Below are positions 1 to 12,243 of a DNA stretch of 64,000 nucleotides, in pieces. The DNA is from Prosapia bicincta (lineage: Eukaryota > Arthropoda > Insecta > Hemiptera > Cercopidae). Where the stretch lies: assembly GCA_036971475.1 (NCBI GenBank), contig JBAIZL010000428.1, forward strand, positions 830,001 through 894,000, given 5' to 3'. Position 1 is the stretch's first letter. Every line of letters begins with the position of its first letter. A model generated the notes under the pieces. The model was not told the origin of the DNA. It made no database searches and was given only the letters and a program-made list of their open reading frames with translations. Position numbers and translations under genes: made by a program.

Positions 1-1468
1 ACACAATGATGTAAAGAAACTCGAAAGGAATAGGCCAACTATAATTATTTTCGTAAAGTGCTAATATCACTTCATTTGTGGGTTAGATAATTTTAGGCTG
101 CCTTTGAGGTAATGCCTGTGACCTAAAATTGTAGACAAAACCTTCAAATTTCAAGTGAAGGATACAACAAATGGTTCGATGATCCTTGAGAAAGAGATCA
201 TTAAGTTAGTCTAGCATAATGTTCTGATAGTTCAAATCAAATTTGTATTTATTGGTTTTAAAGTGTTTTTGAACATTACCCTTTACTAAGTTTAAAAAAA
301 TTTTGTTAATGTTTTTCTGTTACTTTTTTGGCATTTTAATCATAAAAGCGCCTAGTAGGATATTCCTTGAAATATATTTTTCCTCTTCTTTTCGAGTTAT
401 CTTACCAAATCAACTGTTCAAAAAAATGAAAGTTAAAAAGAAAATAAATTCATCTACCTTGAAGCTATTAACCGAAAACCCCATTTTTACAAGTTGCTTT
501 GTTTGTAAAATTAGTTGGTTGTCTTATGTATGTTTTTCAAACTTGAATTTTCAACGGCTACCAAACACGGAAGATGTTTTCTGTACAACAAACAACATTT
601 TTACCACATTCCAAGATCAATTCATCATATCTAAACATAGCTTCCAATAACCATTAGAGGAGAATCTAGATCACGAGACCAATTTGCCACACGTGCTTGC
701 AATTTGTTAAGGAATAGACGACTGCAAACATTAGAGAGAAGAAGAAGGCGGAGGAATTACAGCGATATGTGCATTAAGTATTTTCTCCTGCGGCTCCAGC
801 TGGCATGAAAGTGAAATCACTCTGAAGAAAACAAGTTTTATTATAACTTTGGTCCAAGGACAGGGGTTATAATATGTTGAGTGGAAGATGGCCTTTTATA
901 CGTTATGCCTGCTTAGTCAAATGCATAGCTCGTAGCTAAATAGATCACAAATGTATGAGTTACACCGGTATAGCTTTTCTACATCGACTATTCCTCACAA
1001 AATATTATATGACGTGACAAAAATTATAATAATCTTATTATAATTTTCCTTCAAAATCTTTAAGTTAATGTATATATATACAATGTGACATATATATGCC
1101 ACTTCTAAAGATCAATATAGACCACAAGTGTTCCAAAAATCAAATCCTTCAGTTCTTCTTTCATCAAAAGTTAAAGAGAGTGGTCAAGTTTCTAAGACTG
1201 TATGCTTACAGCAAGAAACAAACATTTCATCCCTCAAACATCATTACGTTGTTAAATTTACGAAGAAAATAGTATGAAAATGTGTTTTATCACTGACCAA
1301 AGAAATAAAAAATTATAATTAATAATTTCATATTACTCTACGAAATGTATTGAAGGAAGTGATTTAGCGAATTCATTTAAATTTTGTTCTGAAAAATGTT
1401 CTGAAGCTGTAAAAGTGGTGATCACGTGTAAAATTTAAAAATCAAATATCATTCAACCTATTGAATTC
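1..1468. other. AT-rich unique DNA, no gene recognised
   Basis: Unique, AT-rich sequence with homopolymer runs. An open frame at 303-650 (+) starts at TTG. Its product is rich in K, F, I and N and lacks recognisable motifs, as expected by chance in such DNA. The stretch 1300-1468 leads into the satellite array without a sharp boundary repeat. I see no RNA gene or mobile element here. Confidence 0.6.
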
Positions 1469-4400
1469 GTTATAGTAAGATTTACTGATATATAAAAATT
1501 ATATATTTTAAACTGTTAAATAATATCGAATAGTAACGGTTCAACTTTATAGTGTATGGACAGAGAGTAACATTACCTACAAGTAATAAAAACAGGGGAG
1601 AAACAATGCGTTATAGTAAGATTTACTGATATATATAAATTATATATTTTAAACTGTTAAATAATATCGAATAGTAACGGTTCAACTTTATAGTGTATGG
1701 ACAGAGAGTAACATTACCTACAAGTAATAAAAACAGGGGAGAAACAATGCGTTATAGTAAGATTTACTGATATATATAAATTATATTTTTTAAACTGTTA
1801 AATAATATCGAATAGTAACGGTTCAACTTTATAGTGTATGGACAGAGAGTAACATTACCTACAAGTAATAAAAACAGGGGAGAAACAATGCGTTATAGTA
1901 AGATTTACTGATATATATAAATTATATTTTTTAAACTGTTAAATAATATCGAATAGTAACGGTTCAACTTTATAGTGTATGGACAGAGAGTAACATTACC
2001 TACAAGTAATAAAAACAGGGGAGAAACAATGCGTTATAGTAAGATTTACTGATATATATAAATTATATATTTTAAACTGTTAAATAATATCGAATAGTAA
2101 CGGTTCAACTTTATAGTGTATGGACAGAGAGTAACATTACCTACAAGTAATAAAAACAGGGGAGAAACAATGCGTTATAGTAAGATTTACTGATATATAA
2201 AAATTATATATTTTAAACTGTTAAATAATATCGAATAGTAACGGTTCAACTTTATAGTGTATGGACAGAGAGTAACATTACCTACAAGTAATAAAAACAG
2301 GGGAGAAACAATGCGTTATAGTAAGATTTACTGATATATATAAATTATATATTTTAAACTGTTAAATAATATCGAATAGTAACGGTTCAACTTTATAGTG
2401 TATGGACAGAGAGTAACATTACCTACAAGTAATAAAAACAGGGGAGAAACAATGCGTTATAGTAAGATTTACTGATATATATAAATTATATTTTTTAAAC
2501 TGTTAAATAATATCGAATAGTAACGGTTCAACTTTATAGTGTATGGACAGAGAGTAACATTACCTACAAGTAATAAAAACAGGGGAGAAACAATGCGTTA
2601 TAGTAAGATTTACTGATATATATAAATTATATTTTTTAAACTGTTAAATAATATCGAATAGTAACGGTTCAACTTTATAGTGTATGGACAGAGAGTAACA
2701 TTACCTACAAGTAATAAAAACAGGGGAGAAACAATGCGTTATAGTAAGATTTACTGATATATATAAATTATATATTTTAAACTGTTAAATAATATCGAAT
2801 AGTAACGGTTCAACTTTATAGTGTATGGACAGAGAGTAACATTACCTACAAGTAATAAAAACAGGGGAGAAACAATGCGTTATAGTAAGATTTACTGATA
2901 TATATAAATTATATTTTTTAAACTGTTAAATAATATCGAATAGTAACGTTTCAACTTTATAGTGTATGGACAGAGAGTAACATTACCTACAAGTAATAAA
3001 AACAGGGAAGAAACAATGCGTTATAGTAAGATTTACTGGTATATATAAATTATATTTTTTAAACTGTTAAATAATATCGAATAGTAACACTTCAACTTTA
3101 TAGTGTATGGACAGAGAGTAACATTACCTACAAGTAATAAAAACAGGGGAGAAACAATGCGTTATAGTAAGATTTACTGATATATATAAATTATATTTTT
3201 TAAACTGTTAAATAATATCGAATAGTAACGTTTCAACTTTATAGTGTATGGACAGAGAGTAACATTACCTACAAGTAATAAAAACAGGGAAGAAACAATG
3301 CGTTATAGTAAGATTTACTGGTATATATAAATTATATTTTTTAAACTGTTAAATAATATCGAATAGTAACACTTCAACTTTATAGTGTATGGACAGAGAG
3401 TAACATTACCTACAAGTAATAAAAACAGGGAAGAAACAATGCGTTATAGTAAGATTTACTGGTATATATAAATTATATTTTTTAAACTGTTAAATAATAT
3501 CGAATAGTAACACTTCAACTTTATAGTGTATGGACAGAGAGTAACATTACCTACAAGTAATAAAAACAGGGGAGAAACAATGCGTTATAGTAAGATTTAC
3601 TGATATATATAAATTATATTTTTTAAACTGTTAAATAATATCGAATAGTAACGTTTCAACTTTATAGTGTATGGACAGAGAGTAACATTACCTACAAGTA
3701 ATAAAAACAGGGAAGAAACAATGCGTTATAGTAAGATTTACTGGTATATATAAATTATATTTTTTAAACTGTTAAATAATATCGAATAGTAACACTTCAA
3801 CTTTATAGTGTATGGACAGAGAGTAACATTACCTACAAGTAATAAAAACAGGGGAGAAACAATGCGTTATAGTAAGATTTACTGATATATATAAATTATA
3901 TTTTTTAAACTGTTAAATAATATCGAATAGTAACGTTTCAACTTTATAGTGTATGGACAGAGAGTAACATTACCTACAAGTAATAAAAACAGGGGAGAAA
4001 CAATGCGTTATAGTAAGATTTACTGATATATATAAATTATATTTTTTAAACTGTTAAATAATATCGAAAAGTAACGTTTCAACTTTATAGTGTATGGACA
4101 GAGAGTAACATTACCTACAAGTAATAAAAACAGGGAAGAAACAATGCGTTATAGTAAGATTTACTGATATATATAAATTATATTTTTTAAACTGTTAAAT
4201 AATATCGAATAGTAACACTTCAACTTTATAGTGTATGGACAGAGAGTAACATTACCTACAAGTAATAAAAACAGGGGAGAAACAATGCGTTATAGTAAGA
4301 TTTACTGATATATATAAATTATATTTTTTAAACTGTTAAATAATATCGAATAGTAACGTTTCAACTTTATAGTGTATGGACAGAGAGTAACATTACCTAC

Positions 4401-4857
4401 AAGTAATAAAAACAGGGGAGAAACAATGCGTTATAGTAAGATTTACTGATATATATAAATTATATTTTTTAAACTGTTAAATAATATCGAATAGTAACGG
4501 TTCAACTTTATAGTGTATGGACAGAGAGTAACATTACCTACAAGTAATAAAAACAGGGGAGAAACAATGCGTTATAGTAAGATTTACTGATATATATAAA
4601 TTATATTTTTTAAACTATTAAATAATATCGAATAGTAACGGTTCAACTTTATAGTGTATGGACAGAGAGTAACATTACCTACAAGTAATAAAAACAGGGG
4701 AGAAACAATGCGTTATAGTAAGATTTACTGATATATATAAATTATATTTTTTAAACTGTTAAATAATATCGAATAGTAACACTTCAACTTTATAGTGTAT
4801 GAACAGAGAGTAATATTACCTACAAGTAATAAAAACAGGGGTTGTATGAAACAATGC
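1469..4857. repeat. 141-bp satellite array, 24 copies, with higher-order structure
   Basis: The start GTTATAGTAAGATTTACTG recurs at 1469, 1610, 1751, 1892, 2033 and on to 4712, exactly every 141 bases. Copies are nearly identical. The last carries a 5-base insertion and several changes, as expected at an array edge. Diagnostic positions define subtypes: ATATATTTT versus ATATTTTTT, CGGTTC versus CGTTTC versus CACTTC, ACTGAT versus ACTGGT, and GGGGAG versus GGGAAG. Copies 1-5 and 6-10 show the same order of the TATA-tract variants, implying a 705-bp pentamer duplication. Copies 11-17 largely alternate CGTTTC and CACTTC types, implying 282-bp dimers. No long open frame exists in the unit. It looks like a local satellite homogenised by unequal exchange. 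Confidence 0.97.
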
Positions 4858-5878
4858 GTTATCACTTAATTTAATCAAAACGTACGATACAGCTGAATAT
4901 ATGAGAAATTAAAAAAGAAAATGATTTAATCATAACCACCAATAACCTTTAATCGAAGACAAAAGCTGATGTTGGCGTTAAACGATAACATTAAGTGTTT
5001 GCTTTCGGAAATAATCGGCAAAATTCGTTTCTCTTCAAAAATCTTACAAAACATCTTCTTATGTTGTAAACGAAATGTTTTATTTTTGTCTTGAAAAGTG
5101 TCAGACACGCTTAGTGACGTTTTCAGTTCAGAAGAACTAAATCGATCACGGTGATAGAATACATGTAGCTAAAAGATAACACAAAACGGCCCAAACATTT
5201 GACTATTTAGAGTCTATCATCAATGAAAATTACTTTTACAAATAGCTTTAAAGAAATTAGGTTCAGGAAGGAAGAAAAAAGAAAGGAAATGGTAATCTGA
5301 ATATTTCCAGGAAGGGAATAGTCTAAAGTTTGTGGTCAAGATCTAAGTATTCATTTAAAAAGTCCTATTAAGAGATTTTGAGATAGGCTATGAAATGGAG
5401 AATAGTTTTCTCCATTTCGGTTATGTTCTACGGAATGGAGTCATAGGTTCTATATCGATACCAAAAGATGGTGACCTTAAAACTTTGGCTGTATCTCAGA
5501 GTTTAAAGGATTCTTAGGAGGAAATCATAAACATTGAAGTTATGAGAATAATGCATCACGAAAAAGATATCACAGTTACTGTTAAGAAAAAGGAAATTTA
5601 CCTTTTGGTTCGCTATGAAATCAAAAAGGTACCAATTGGTTGGAATTCTCATGCAAGGAAATGTATTAGGAAATATAGTAATGGGAATATGACAAAACTC
5701 CTGCTTGAGGAGTTTCGAAAAATGGCTAATTCTTCTGGTTGTAAGAATTATAGTCGCGAAACCACTAAATGTCATGACGATTTGAAAATATGTAGAGTTC
5801 TAAATACCTTAATTTAACCTTAGCTTTGTTCGTCCTTAGTTGATACCCTGGTTCTGATCGCCCTGGTTGTGCAGGTAT
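4858..5878. other. Unique DNA with a short hairpin and an unassigned open frame
   Basis: A perfect 11-bp inverted repeat (GAAATGGAGAA / TTCTCCATTTC) with a short loop lies at about 5392-5418. An ATG-initiated 91-codon frame occupies 5542-5817 (+). Its product is lysine-rich with scattered cysteines, and I recognise no domain. A 90-codon frame overlaps it on the opposite strand, so openness alone is weak evidence. It borders the gypsy fragment but does not read as retroelement protein in either direction. I would not call a gene here without transcript support. Confidence 0.5.
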
Positions 5879-6170
5879 CACGTAGGTGATGTTATTTGTC
5901 GTGCTTTACAATTGGTGCGTTCTGTTGATTGATCTCCGAGGATAGAACCATCAGGTCTTGTACTGAGTATTCCCACTGATTGTCTTTGCACTGTGGTCGC
6001 TACTCTAGAGCATGAGTTCGCGGAAGGAGAGACTGTGGTATTGTCGGTCAGTTTACGTTTCTTTAAATCGATGAATAGTCTATAACAGTCTAAGAAATAT
6101 GCCCCAATGATTAGTTTTGAGACATAGAGGATGATAAACCGCTACGGAAAGTAACTTTATATATAGTGTG
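5879..6170 (-). pseudogene. Ty3/gypsy retrotransposon pol fragment (end of protease and linker to reverse transcriptase)
   Basis: Read on the minus strand from about 6156 down to 5879, one frame gives a clear match to the segment after the aspartic protease of Ty3/gypsy Pol. It reads RFIILYVSKLIIGAYFL, then an LFIDLKKRKLTD block; the family pattern is roughly IxxDVxxPIIGADFL followed by hxVDLKxRxLxD. The frame is interrupted by stop codons upstream (near 6160-6175) and ends at TGA before any reverse transcriptase motif. Further upstream (to about 6440) minus-strand frames may hold decayed protease sequence, but I cannot align them reliably. No LTRs, primer-binding site or integrase are seen. 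It is an isolated, inactive fossil. Confidence 0.75.
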
Positions 6171-7600
6171 AGTTACATCGTCCCTTACGTGTCATCTTTA
6201 ATCCATTCACTGCCCCCAGATGTTACGACGCACACTTGTGTTTTTATTGTCCATGATTGTCGAAATAAATCTGTACCGATGTCAAATATAAAAAAATTGT
6301 CTCAGTAACGATGATTCTTCTTGGGTCGTTCGTCGCATTAACAATATCTCTTGGCGTTTCCCCATGAGGGTGATTCGTACGTCATCACGGAAGAGACAAA
6401 TCTCTAATAGTGAAACGTACACCGGATGCAGGCGGGTTGTATCATGGAGGCCCTCAAGTGAATATGGCCGTTGCTAGTTATCACGAAGTTTGGTCAGTGA
6501 GTCCCAGTGGTTAGCACCAACGTCACGGCTAAAATCTTGTCTTGGAAATTAAAGCTTAACTCGACAAACTTTAAATCCATTAAAGTAGCTAGTGATAAAA
6601 CCTCGCGTTCTCCTTGGAGCTTTAATCTTTGCAAATCCTTGATCTTTGAAAAGGTAAATGGCATCAAAGAAGAAGAAAGCAGGCACTGTAAAATGTATCA
6701 ATTAGAATTGTATTTCAAAAACTTGATTCGGTTTGAGCTAGGATATGGGAATAAAAGATAAATAACTTTTTCGAACGTGGCATTGTCCCTTGACTACGTA
6801 TTTGTGAGCATGTTAGGAATACTTAGTAGTAGAGAAGTGTGATGTGCAGCTCTGCACTGAACCATTAGTGTAATTTCATTGCTTATTTATTATTGTAAGA
6901 AACAAACTTTTTTAATACAATCTTACAAAATTAATAACAACCTTAAGACACTGTGGTATAAATTTTAATAATAGATAAATAAAATGTCTTAAGCACAAAA
7001 ACTTTTTATTGAAACCCTAATGTTTATTTCAATAGTCTTCAGAGGGAATTATTAGAAGAATCCTTTCTGTTATTAATTTATAATAATTGAAAAAGTAATA
7101 ATTTTATTATTATTTTCTAAGACAAATGTTTACAGAGTTGGAATAAAGCTTGAAGTCAATAACATGCAGGTACATTTGACAACACTGTAATTTCATGACA
7201 AGCTTCTTATTTATATCCTAGTACAGCATGTTTTTCTCACTTGAAGGTTAATCTGATTACCTGTTGTAGTTACAAAACTGTCGCTTTGAAACTCGGGTTT
7301 CATTGTACTCAGCTTTGTATTTGCCTAATGGGGTGATTAAAATGGTCTTTGTCGACCATCACTCTAACCATCATGTCTAGATTTTCATTGAATTATATAT
7401 CTGTGTTTGTACACGTTGAAACAGTTAGGGTCATTTAGTAACTGAAAATTAAACCCCATCCAGCAGGTAAAACCAAACTGAACAATTCTCGCTTTTAACT
7501 GGACCTGCTTATCGCTAAATGTTGAGGTCGTCTAAAGATCTTTCTGTTTTTTAACTGGATACTACAAAACAGATTAACCTTGGTAAAACTTTAGTCATTA
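6171..7600. other. Unique DNA, no gene recognised
   Basis: The segment 6171-6440 may be the decayed upstream part of the gypsy fragment. A GTG-started frame at 6507-6761 (+) encodes 84 residues with no recognisable domain. From 6800 onward the sequence is AT-rich with poly-A/T tracts and no repeats I can define. Confidence 0.5.
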
Positions 7601-8250
7601 AAAGTGCTTAACACTTTGTATATCAAATATTGTTTTTCACAAAGTATTGATCGTAGTTTATGGTTAACTGAAATGCAAAATATGATTTTTGAAAATTTGC
7701 AATTTTTTTATCCCGAAGGTTTAAAAAGAACAAACTATATTATTATCTGCGTAAACCTGGTAGAAGCAACAAATTAATGCTATACTTGAACTAATCACGA
7801 CTTCCTTTTCTTAAATATTTTTTTTACTCCGAAACCCTTTTTAATGATCTATAATAAAAACAAGGGGCAGAGACACCTCAACAAACTACATAATTTTAAA
7901 ACGGAAGAACGGCTAGGAAGGTAACATATGATAACATATTGTAAATCAAGTATTATTTTTCACACCACATTGAACATAGTCTCAGATCAACTGCAAGACA
8001 TTTACATGCATTTTCCAAATTTCTAAATTATTGTCTATAGCCAAGGTTTAAAAAGAAAGAATGATATTCAACTAAGTGGGAGCAGAAAAATAATGTTGAA
8101 TTTAAGGTAATTGCAATTTTGTCATAGGGCATTGATTTTTAACTTGTAAATTATTCAGAAACCTCTTATCAGTGACCTACACTCAAAACAAGGGGTAAAG
8201 TAACCCCATTTGGCTACACCACGTTAAACCGGAAGAATGGTTACGTATAG
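7601..8250. repeat. Diverged tandem duplication, two units about 327 bp apart
   Basis: Two adjacent segments align over their length. GTATATCAAATATTG near 7618 matches GTAAATCAAGTATTA near 7940. AAGGTTTAAAAAG at 7716 recurs at 8043, 327 bases on. AAAACAAGGGGCAGAGACACC near 7856 matches AAAACAAGGGGTAAAGTAACC near 8186. ACGGAAGAACGGCTA matches CCGGAAGAATGGTTA. Indels and many substitutions mark it as old. Neither copy has a long open frame. It could be two copies of an unidentified dispersed element or a simple segmental duplication. Confidence 0.8.
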
Positions 8251-9168
8251 GAGCAAAGTTCCTGTGACCTCCACCAGGTTCGCAAATCGTGCTTCAGCCG
8301 TGTTTACTTTCACTCCCAACTTTCTAACCCCGCCAGCCCGCCAGCTTCTATCCTTGTATACTCTAAACATTAAATAGCCACAGATTGTATTACATTCACT
8401 GTAACTTTATATAGAAACCAAGGCCAGTCGTGCGTGGAAACGAACCGTAATATCTGTGGCCGTCCACCGTAATGTCATCTGTGTTGTATCGTAGCGTTGT
8501 ATCAGTGGCCTGTAGTAATTAATGCATGGTACTTACATGGTCGAATGTATTACAGTTATGATATAAGACTTATATCATTTGTTATGTATAGTTATGCAAC
8601 TTCATAACTATGTAAATAGGAATTACTGTTACATGATTAATTCATAGAAACATTGTTAATATTCTAAGCAGAATCGATCGCATTTGTTTGAATATTTATA
8701 CAAAGAGAATTGCGTTTCCATTCTAAGAGAAAATAATAGGGGTGGAAGACATAATACCATCAAAACAAATATTTTTTAAACGAAATCAAAAAAGGTTTTG
8801 CGTTAGGCCTACATTTATTCAAGTTTGCGATACAGAAGTTTGTATACAATGAATGCTGAACAAAGTTTACGTAAATTCAAAACTGTTCTACTTTTAATTA
8901 ATTATAGAATAAAATAATAAATTACAAATATTTAGTTAATTTTTTAAAAATATCCTTATCGCCTAGTAAAACAAATTAAAAACTGTTCAACTGTCTACAA
9001 TTGCTATAAATTCTAATCAAGGCGATCTAGACATAAGTCATTGAATTTGGATCACCTGACTCTTTTTCAACTACTTTTGTACTTTCAATAATGTACAGTA
9101 TTTACGTCATGTTTAAAGGATTCACTAAGCTAGGAGAGATAGGTGACAGTATTTAATTTCGTTTTAGG
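8251..9168. other. Unique DNA, more complex at 8240-8530
   Basis: The first 280 bases have mixed base composition and few homopolymers, unlike the flanks, but contain no long open frame or known motif. From 8540 to 9168 the sequence is AT-rich and unremarkable. Confidence 0.5.
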
Positions 9169-9570
9169 CCTTGAACAATACACCATGCCTTGAACAATAC
9201 ACCGTGCCTTGAACAATACACCGTGCCTTGAACAATACACCGTGCCTTCAACAATACACAACAATACACTGTGTCTAGAACAATACACCGTGTCTTGAAC
9301 AATACACCGTGCCTTAAACAATACACCGTGTCTTGAACAATACACAACAATACATTGTGTCTTGAACAATACACCGTGCCTTGAACAATACACCGTGTCT
9401 AGAACAATACACCGTGCCTTGAACAATACACAACAATACACCGTGTCTAGAACAATACACCGTGTCTTGAACAATACACCGTGCCTTAAACAATACACCG
9501 TGTCTTGAACAATACACCGTGCCTTGAACAATACACCGTGCCTTGAACAATACACCGTGTCTTGAACAAT
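9169..9570. repeat. 19-bp minisatellite, about 20 units
   Basis: The unit CCTTGAACAATACACCGTG (19 bases) is repeated with few variants: GTC for GCC, CTAGAAC for CTTGAAC, TTAAAC for TTGAAC. Several extra ACAACAATACAC insertions occur. Because 19 is not a multiple of three and the minus strand of the unit has no stop in any frame, three overlapping minus-strand open frames (9130-9555, 9153-9374, 9314-9577) arise. Each shows the same 19-residue periodic peptide (YCSRHGVLFKARCIVQGTV). They are by-products of the repeat, not genes. Confidence 0.97.
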
Positions 9571-11974
9571 TATTCATTGAATAAAAAAAGTAAATTTTAT
9601 GGCAGTGAGAAAATTGTTGAAATCTTAAATATCTAATAAATTATTAAAGTTATATATCTAGGGTGACTTGTATTAGTTTTAATAGGATAATAAAAATAAA
9701 ATTACAATTTTTTTCTTGGAAGACTAATTTTTGTAAACAATTATAGTCAGAATGCCCGAGTTATAAGAAGGATATTTTTTAAAATATTTATTTTTGTTGT
9801 AAAAATGATTTTTAGATACTTGTTGCTATTCATAATTATAATTATAATATTTTCTTTTTTTTGCACAAATATATTAAATCTAAAGTAAATGTTAAAATGT
9901 TAATCGATAGTAGTATTAGTATTAATGTTAATTCTATAATATTAGGCTAATATCGAACGGTTATACAGCACAGTCCGTTGTACTCTTGATTCTCCTAAAA
10001 ATTTATAATTTAAATTAAAATAAAAAAATGTTGTATGCTATTTAAAAAAAAACACGCTTGAATTCTTCTTGTGGAAAAAAATTAAAAACTCCACAATGAT
10101 TATTTTCGAAAGAAGTTTTTATCCTTGGGAAATGTGTTTGGATTTTGTACGGTTTCCCATTTTATCTGTCTCAGCATATTCAAACAGTCCTTGCGTTACC
10201 GAGCGTACAGTGTTGAGATGAATTGGCTTTATTCGAAACACGAAGCTTTAAGTGAAATATTTTTTTAAAGACGTTTTTGTACCAAATATAAGTTGTCATA
10301 CATAAATGAATAGGTTACAGTATTTGTAAGAGTTTCAGAAAAACTGAAAAATAATCTGAGAAGTACGTGTTCGTGATCTGTCTTTTGAAATAAATACCCA
10401 ACACATATTTTGTGTAAAACTGAAGACATAGAACGAGGAACGGGATTGAAATCCACAAAATGGCTGACGTTCTTGCTGACTGAACACTATTCTCAATAGA
10501 TAATGTTCTAAATTTCTTTATAATTGTTTTTGTAAATTTATTTAAATATTTAGTAGTAAACTGTGCTTATTGAGAGAAAGAATTCGTTCATAACAACATA
10601 TCAGATTAGGCTATACGTGAATTTTTAAAACGTATTCAGTTATTGATGACTTAGCTTTCAGTTTTCCTTTTTTTTAAAATATTTCCCTAGAAGGAATTCC
10701 CTTTCGTATAAATGTAAATATTTACAAATTAAATGATCATTGGTAACAGCAGACCTATCTGTAGTTTAATATTATTATATAAAGATGATTCAAAAAATGA
10801 TTTTAATATTTCATACAGCTTCGTAACAAGTATAATTGAATATTTAAAAGTAAACCATGAATTGTAGTTTTGCTTGTATCATGAAAAAAGCTTTTGTCTT
10901 TTCTGACATAAATTTGTCTGTAAATGGTCAATTAAGGTAGATTTCATGAAATTACAACCTTTGGCTGTTAACAAACAACCCTTTTAACATAGCTTGTCTT
11001 TCCCATGACACTAGCCATGACGTCATATTTTCGTTTATATTTCAACTTCCAGAAATACAAAACCTGTTTGGTTTTAGTACCAAGTGATTCATCCTTTGGC
11101 GACAACTGATTCATTTACCTAAAAATTTTAATAAAAAATCTTTGAAATTTAAATATTCTGTTAATTCCCGAAATGTTTGTATGGGGGATCTTGGAGAAAG
11201 GTTTCCGTAATAAACGAAATAAAAAAAATGCTAACAACTTGACCCGACTTTCCCTAAACTATATTACATAGACTATATGTAAGAAAGTATTCTCGTGTTC
11301 AATGGTTCGGGAATATTACAGAGCGTTTCTATTGCAACGCCTGGCGGTCGCTCACCCACTCTCGTTTTGTCTGTCCTCTCCTGGTGAAGGGATATCGACG
11401 GAAACGTGACAGTTCTCAAGAGAAAAAACGGGTCGTGTCGGCCAGAAAGCAATCCCGATCAGGTATCGCTTCCAGCTGCTGTCGATCACAAGATGGAATT
11501 GTAATTTGAAAGTGATGGGTTGCAAGCGCTGCAATTGAGACCTAAATGAGGTGAACTCCAAAGATAATACGAAGACGTATTAATGACATTATTAGAAAGT
11601 TTATTTGCTAATGACCATTGTTATCTATATTTATAAAAACCCTGGATTTCCTAAAGTTTAAAATTAGAATTAAATAATAATTAAACTACAGTTTTCCTAT
11701 ACGTTTTCGTGACTTATGTAACTAGGTTGCAATGTGTATTTCATAGTAATTAAAAAGTCAAGTAGGTTTATAAATGACAAATAATTACACTACACAAACA
11801 TGTAACTACTTTTCCATGTTTTGTATTTCCTTTATAATTTATGCCACAAAACAACAGTTTGAATTCTATCTTAATAGTGTCACAATTGAAAAATATTTTA
11901 AATCTTTCATTTCATAAATATAATTGTTTGCTTTTTCAATATTATTTGTCTGTATTTTTACATCAGAAAATCAC
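9571..11974. other. AT-rich unique DNA with a more complex pocket at 11310-11560
   Basis: Mostly very AT-rich with long T and A runs. The pocket 11310-11560 has near-even composition and a 69-codon minus-strand frame (11352-11561) without a recognisable domain. It is a candidate for conserved non-coding DNA or an exon, on composition alone. Nothing else is supported. Confidence 0.5.
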
Positions 11975-12179
11975 CTACACTCAAACTTTAATCCACTTAA
12001 ACAAGAATCTTGCTTGTTAAATTTGTGAGTCTATTTTTAAGAACTATTATTTACTTGTTCTCATTTGCGTGCTTATTTTAATACAGTCTCAAATGAGAAC
12101 ACATATAATAGTTCTCGAAAGTCAACTCACAATTATACCAAGAAAGATTCTTGTTTAAGTGCATTAAAGTGTAAGTGTT
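11975..12179. repeat. Imperfect inverted repeat, about 90-bp arms
   Basis: The left arm (11975-12067) and right arm (12090-12179) are reverse complements. Shared blocks are CACTTAAACAAGAATCTT, TTGTGAGT, AGAACTATTAT and GTTCTCATTTG, in mirrored order. The spacer is about 22 bases. The arms have diverged by substitutions. This suggests a foldback/MITE-type element or an old inverted duplication. It lies just 60 bases left of the palindromic PLE tail at 12.24 kb, but shares no obvious sequence with it. Confidence 0.85.
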
Positions 12180-12218
12180 AAGTGAATACAAGAAAACAGT
12201 GTTGCAAAGTTACGTGTG

Positions 12219-12243
12219 TATATATATATATATATATATATAT
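12219..12243. repeat. (TA)n microsatellite
   Basis: An uninterrupted TA run directly abuts the left arm of the 12.24-kb palindrome. A second TA run lies just beyond its right side, which is compatible with insertion into a pre-existing TA tract. Confidence 0.95.

Noticed and set aside
303..650. 115-codon plus-strand open frame as a gene
   Set aside because: It starts at TTG in very AT-rich DNA. The product is low in complexity with no domain, and the length is within chance expectation for 64 kb.
1469..4857. CRISPR array
   Set aside because: The units are contiguous 141-bp repeats without unique spacers, in an animal-type genome. It is a satellite.
5503..5775. Minus-strand frame as continuation of the gypsy pol fragment into reverse transcriptase
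   Set aside because: The 90-codon frame lacks every reverse transcriptase motif and does not connect in frame with the protease-linker match.
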